Source of the DNA: Planctomycetota bacterium
GTDB lineage: Bacteria > Planctomycetota > UBA1135 > GCA-002686595
NCBI GenBank assembly: GCA_028823185.1
Contig: JAPKBY010000064.1
Location: forward strand, 1 to 7,976
Direction of reading: 5' to 3'
Length of the DNA: 7,976 nt
The notes beneath the pieces are model-generated. The model worked only from the letters and a program-made list of their open reading frames with translations, was not told the DNA's origin and ran no database searches. This document shows positions 6,161 through 7,976 of this stretch, piece after piece (position 1 is the first letter of the stretch; the number at the start of each line of letters is the position of its first letter). Position numbers and translations under genes: made by a program.

Positions 6161-7976
6161 CCCTTCTTCTTGGGCGAATAGACGCCGTCTGGGAGAACCT
6201 TTGGGAGCGGGAGCTTGGGATCAGTGAGCAGCTCGACGATTGCCGGATCGCGCTCACGGAGTGACGCAGGCGTGGAACACTCCCACTCTCTTGAGATCTC
6301 TCCTGCGCGGCCCGGATAGTCCTGTCCACCGAGATGTGTAGTGAGCGCCCAGTAGAGGTACTCGGCCGCCATGCACTCATAGTCGCAGCTGCGGTCGTCG
6401 TAGTGGTACCAAGCCTCCTCTGGGTAGTCGCGCGGGATGCGGCGGAAGCGCCCGCCGCGCGCCTTGTCCATGGCATCTGTGAGCCGACTGCCAGGCCGGT
6501 AGCCGAGGTCCTTCGGGTGCGCCACGACCCAGCCGTTCGAGACGAGGTGCAAGACCTCCTCGATCGCGGCGTCAAAGCGGCCACGACGCTTCACATGTGG
6601 CGGGCCTGCAGGAAAGGTCTCCTCGGCGTAGAGGTCTTGTCCGATCCGAAAGCCCGCCTCCTCTAGGCGCTCAAACTCGATGCTCCTGTGCAGTCGTTCC
6701 ATGTCGCGCTCGCTCCCCGGCATAACGAGGAAGGCGCCGCCCTCAACGAGGGCGCGGTGAGCCGCGGGGTCGTCCGGGACGCCGTCCTCGTCGTTGTCGA
6801 GCCACTCCGCAAGGATCGTCGCGGCGTGCAGGACCTTCGCGTCCTCGGAGGAGTCCGTCGCGACGACATGAACACCGAAGACCTCGACATATTTCGCGAG
6901 GTGCGGACGAAAGACGGAGAGTCGCCCCTCCTCGGGCAGCGCGCGCACTTCGAAGACGGGTGACTCCACCTTCACGGGTGTCACCTCCCGACCAGACCGC
7001 TCACCTGCTCCGCTCTCCAGCTCTTCCACGTGTCTCTCCAAAGCCTCGATGAGGCGCGGGTCTTCTACGTGCTCGAGCAGCTCTCCAAAGAGGTGCAAGA
7101 CCTCCTCCTCCCCTTCCTCCCGAGTGATGTCATTGCGGATGTCTTGAAGGAGCCTGGCTGCTTCGCGCGGCTCCTCTTCCATGAGCTCCTCTAACTCATT
7201 CACGAGCCCCATCGGGCCGCCGTCGGAGCCATCGAACTCGAAGCCCAGCTCGCCGAAGATCCGCATCTTGAGCGGCCACCAGTCAGCCGCGGGGTAGATC
7301 CGCGCGCAGAGGGCGTAGAGCACTGGGTCACGCTGCTTCAAGAAGGCCCGTGAATCCTCTTCGAGGAGCGCGAGCTCTTCTTCTTCGAGCTGCGGTGCAA
7401 ACTCCTCCACAAAATGCTGCTCTGCTGACCTGAACCAGAGCGTCACGCCCTCAGCCCAGTACTCATCAGGGTGCGCCTCAAAATACATCCCCGTCCAAAG
7501 CTCACTCTCCATCGCCGCGTCATAGGCAGCGTAGAGCTCATGCGAGAAGGTCCCTTCCTTGGGCGGCGCGTCGCCGGCCTCGGGATCCGTCGAACCACCC
7601 AGCTCCTGAAACTGGATCGCCGAGTGATAGATCCCGTGCGCGAGCTCGTGGATCAAGACGTGCGGGTGGCCGACGCGCAACGCGATGCGGTACTCACCCG
7701 GATTACCACCTAAGCCGCCAGCCTCACGCGCGCCATCGTCGCCCTCGTATTCAGGCAAGGTGTCGAGGGTTTGGTCACCGCGCGCGAGCAAGATCCGAAA
7801 GCCGTTCGCTTTGAGAGCCTCGCGGATCTTGTAGCGCGTCTCGTGCGCCGTCATGTGTTCATAAACGAGAGCTGAGAGGTAGAGCCAGTCACGCTCGACC
7901 CCTTGGCTCGCCTCAATCTTTACGCCATAAGCATGCAGACAGCTCGCATAACCCTCCGTGGGCTGCAGCTCTTCTT
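6157..7976 (-). CDS. Tandem metallopeptidase-like protein, one active-type and one degenerate half (5' end beyond window)
   Basis: The frame stays open to the window edge, so the gene is partial: 605 residues are visible, and the internal ATG at 7854 (visible residue 41) is not the likely start, since homologous sequence lies before it. Half 1 (visible 1-235) has YGVKIEAS (16-23), the zinc-peptidase motif HELAH (109-113) and a third-ligand candidate Glu175 in EYWAEGVTLWF. Half 2 (about 340-600) repeats the plan: FGVHVVAT (366-373), a DxDxDG loop (393-402), EEVLH (472-476) in place of HExxH, and Glu538 in CMAAEYLYWAL. Both halves end with a related segment (FLKQRDPVLYALCARIY and SLRERDPAIVELLTDPK). 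A very acidic helical linker (about 245-335) joins them. Half 1 is predicted to be a gluzincin-type metallopeptidase; half 2 has lost the first His. Substrate and location are unknown because the N-terminus is missing. It converges on the unknown plus-strand gene, with the TAG stops overlapping. Confidence 0.88.
   Translation of the reverse strand, partial: EELQPTEGYASCLHAYGVKIEASQGVERDWLYLSALVYEHMTAHETRYKIREALKANGFRILLARGDQTLDTLPEYEGDDGAREAGGLGGNPGEYRIALRVGHPHVLIHELAHGIYHSAIQFQELGGSTDPEAGDAPPKEGTFSHELYAAYDAAMESELWTGMYFEAHPDEYWAEGVTLWFRSAEQHFVEEFAPQLEEEELALLEEDSRAFLKQRDPVLYALCARIYPAADWWPLKMRIFGELGFEFDGSDGGPMGLVNELEELMEEEPREAARLLQDIRNDITREEGEEEVLHLFGELLEHVEDPRLIEALERHVEELESGAGERSGREVTPVKVESPVFEVRALPEEGRLSVFRPHLAKYVEVFGVHVVATDSSEDAKVLHAATILAEWLDNDEDGVPDDPAAHRALVEGGAFLVMPGSERDMERLHRSIEFERLEEAGFRIGQDLYAEETFPAGPPHVKRRGRFDAAIEEVLHLVSNGWVVAHPKDLGYRPGSRLTDAMDKARGGRFRRIPRDYPEEAWYHYDDRSCDYECMAAEYLYWALTTHLGGQDYPGRAGEISREWECSTPASLRERDPAIVELLTDPKLPLPKVLPDGVYSPKKKG

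Noticed and set aside
5946..6584. 212-codon minus-strand open frame crossing the ends of the unknown gene and the peptidase-like gene
   Set aside because: Its product is an Arg/Ser/Ala-rich low-complexity translation, and it overlaps two better supported genes in other frames.
7080..7110. A second EEVLHL string in the acidic linker of the peptidase-like protein, as a possible third metal site
   Set aside because: It sits in a simple Glu/Leu-rich helix with none of the surrounding domain features; the match to the half-2 motif is probably chance.
1..7976. Mobile element, phage, CRISPR or defence system
   Set aside because: No transposase, integrase, direct-repeat array, Cas-like or toxin/antitoxin-like product was recognised, and the neighbouring genes look like ordinary chromosomal ones.

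Overview
The window is 7,976 bp of GC-rich bacterial chromosome, densely coding on both strands. It holds five protein genes: four on the minus strand and one on the plus strand. No RNA gene, CRISPR array, insertion sequence, phage gene or toxin/defence cassette could be supported. The likely source is a Planctomycetota-type bacterium. The grounds are a sulfatase-era style of secreted hydrolases (an SGNH acetylesterase and a LamG-tailed phosphoesterase), a C-terminal 'YCS…NFQFWFRDP…LSDALEITFC' module that I remember from many secreted proteins of deep-branching planctomycetes, and starts that mostly lack a Shine-Dalgarno sequence. This assignment is from memory and inference, not from a search.

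Layout from left to right. (1) Positions 1-96 are the non-coding tail behind typA and contain one hairpin. (2) Positions 97-1941 (-) encode the ribosome-associated translational GTPase TypA/BipA. (3) Positions 1942-2036 are a spacer with a 12-bp perfect palindrome and a longer overlapping inverted repeat. (4) Positions 2037-4097 (-) encode a secreted calcineurin-like metallophosphoesterase with a LamG-like domain and the planctomycete-type C-terminal module. (5) Positions 4098-4169 form a spacer with a probable intrinsic terminator. (6) Positions 4170-5321 (-) encode an exported SGNH/sialate O-acetylesterase-like carbohydrate esterase. (7) Positions 5322-5395 are a 74-bp divergent promoter region. 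(8) Positions 5396-6160 (+) encode a 254-residue cytosolic protein of unknown function. (9) Positions 6157 to the right edge (-) encode a large protein, cut by the window edge, made of two homologous metallopeptidase-like halves.

How the genes relate: the esterase and the phosphoesterase both act outside the cytoplasm and lie in the same direction, but a terminator-like hairpin between them suggests separate transcripts. TypA is a housekeeping gene and probably not functionally linked to them. The unknown plus-strand gene meets the peptidase-like gene tail to tail, and both stop codons lie in one CTAG. The most interesting object is the tandem metallopeptidase-like protein. Its first half has an intact HELAH plus a downstream Glu. 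The second half keeps the same architecture and the same 62-residue spacing but has EEVLH where HExxH should be, so it looks like an active-plus-pseudo-enzyme duplication.
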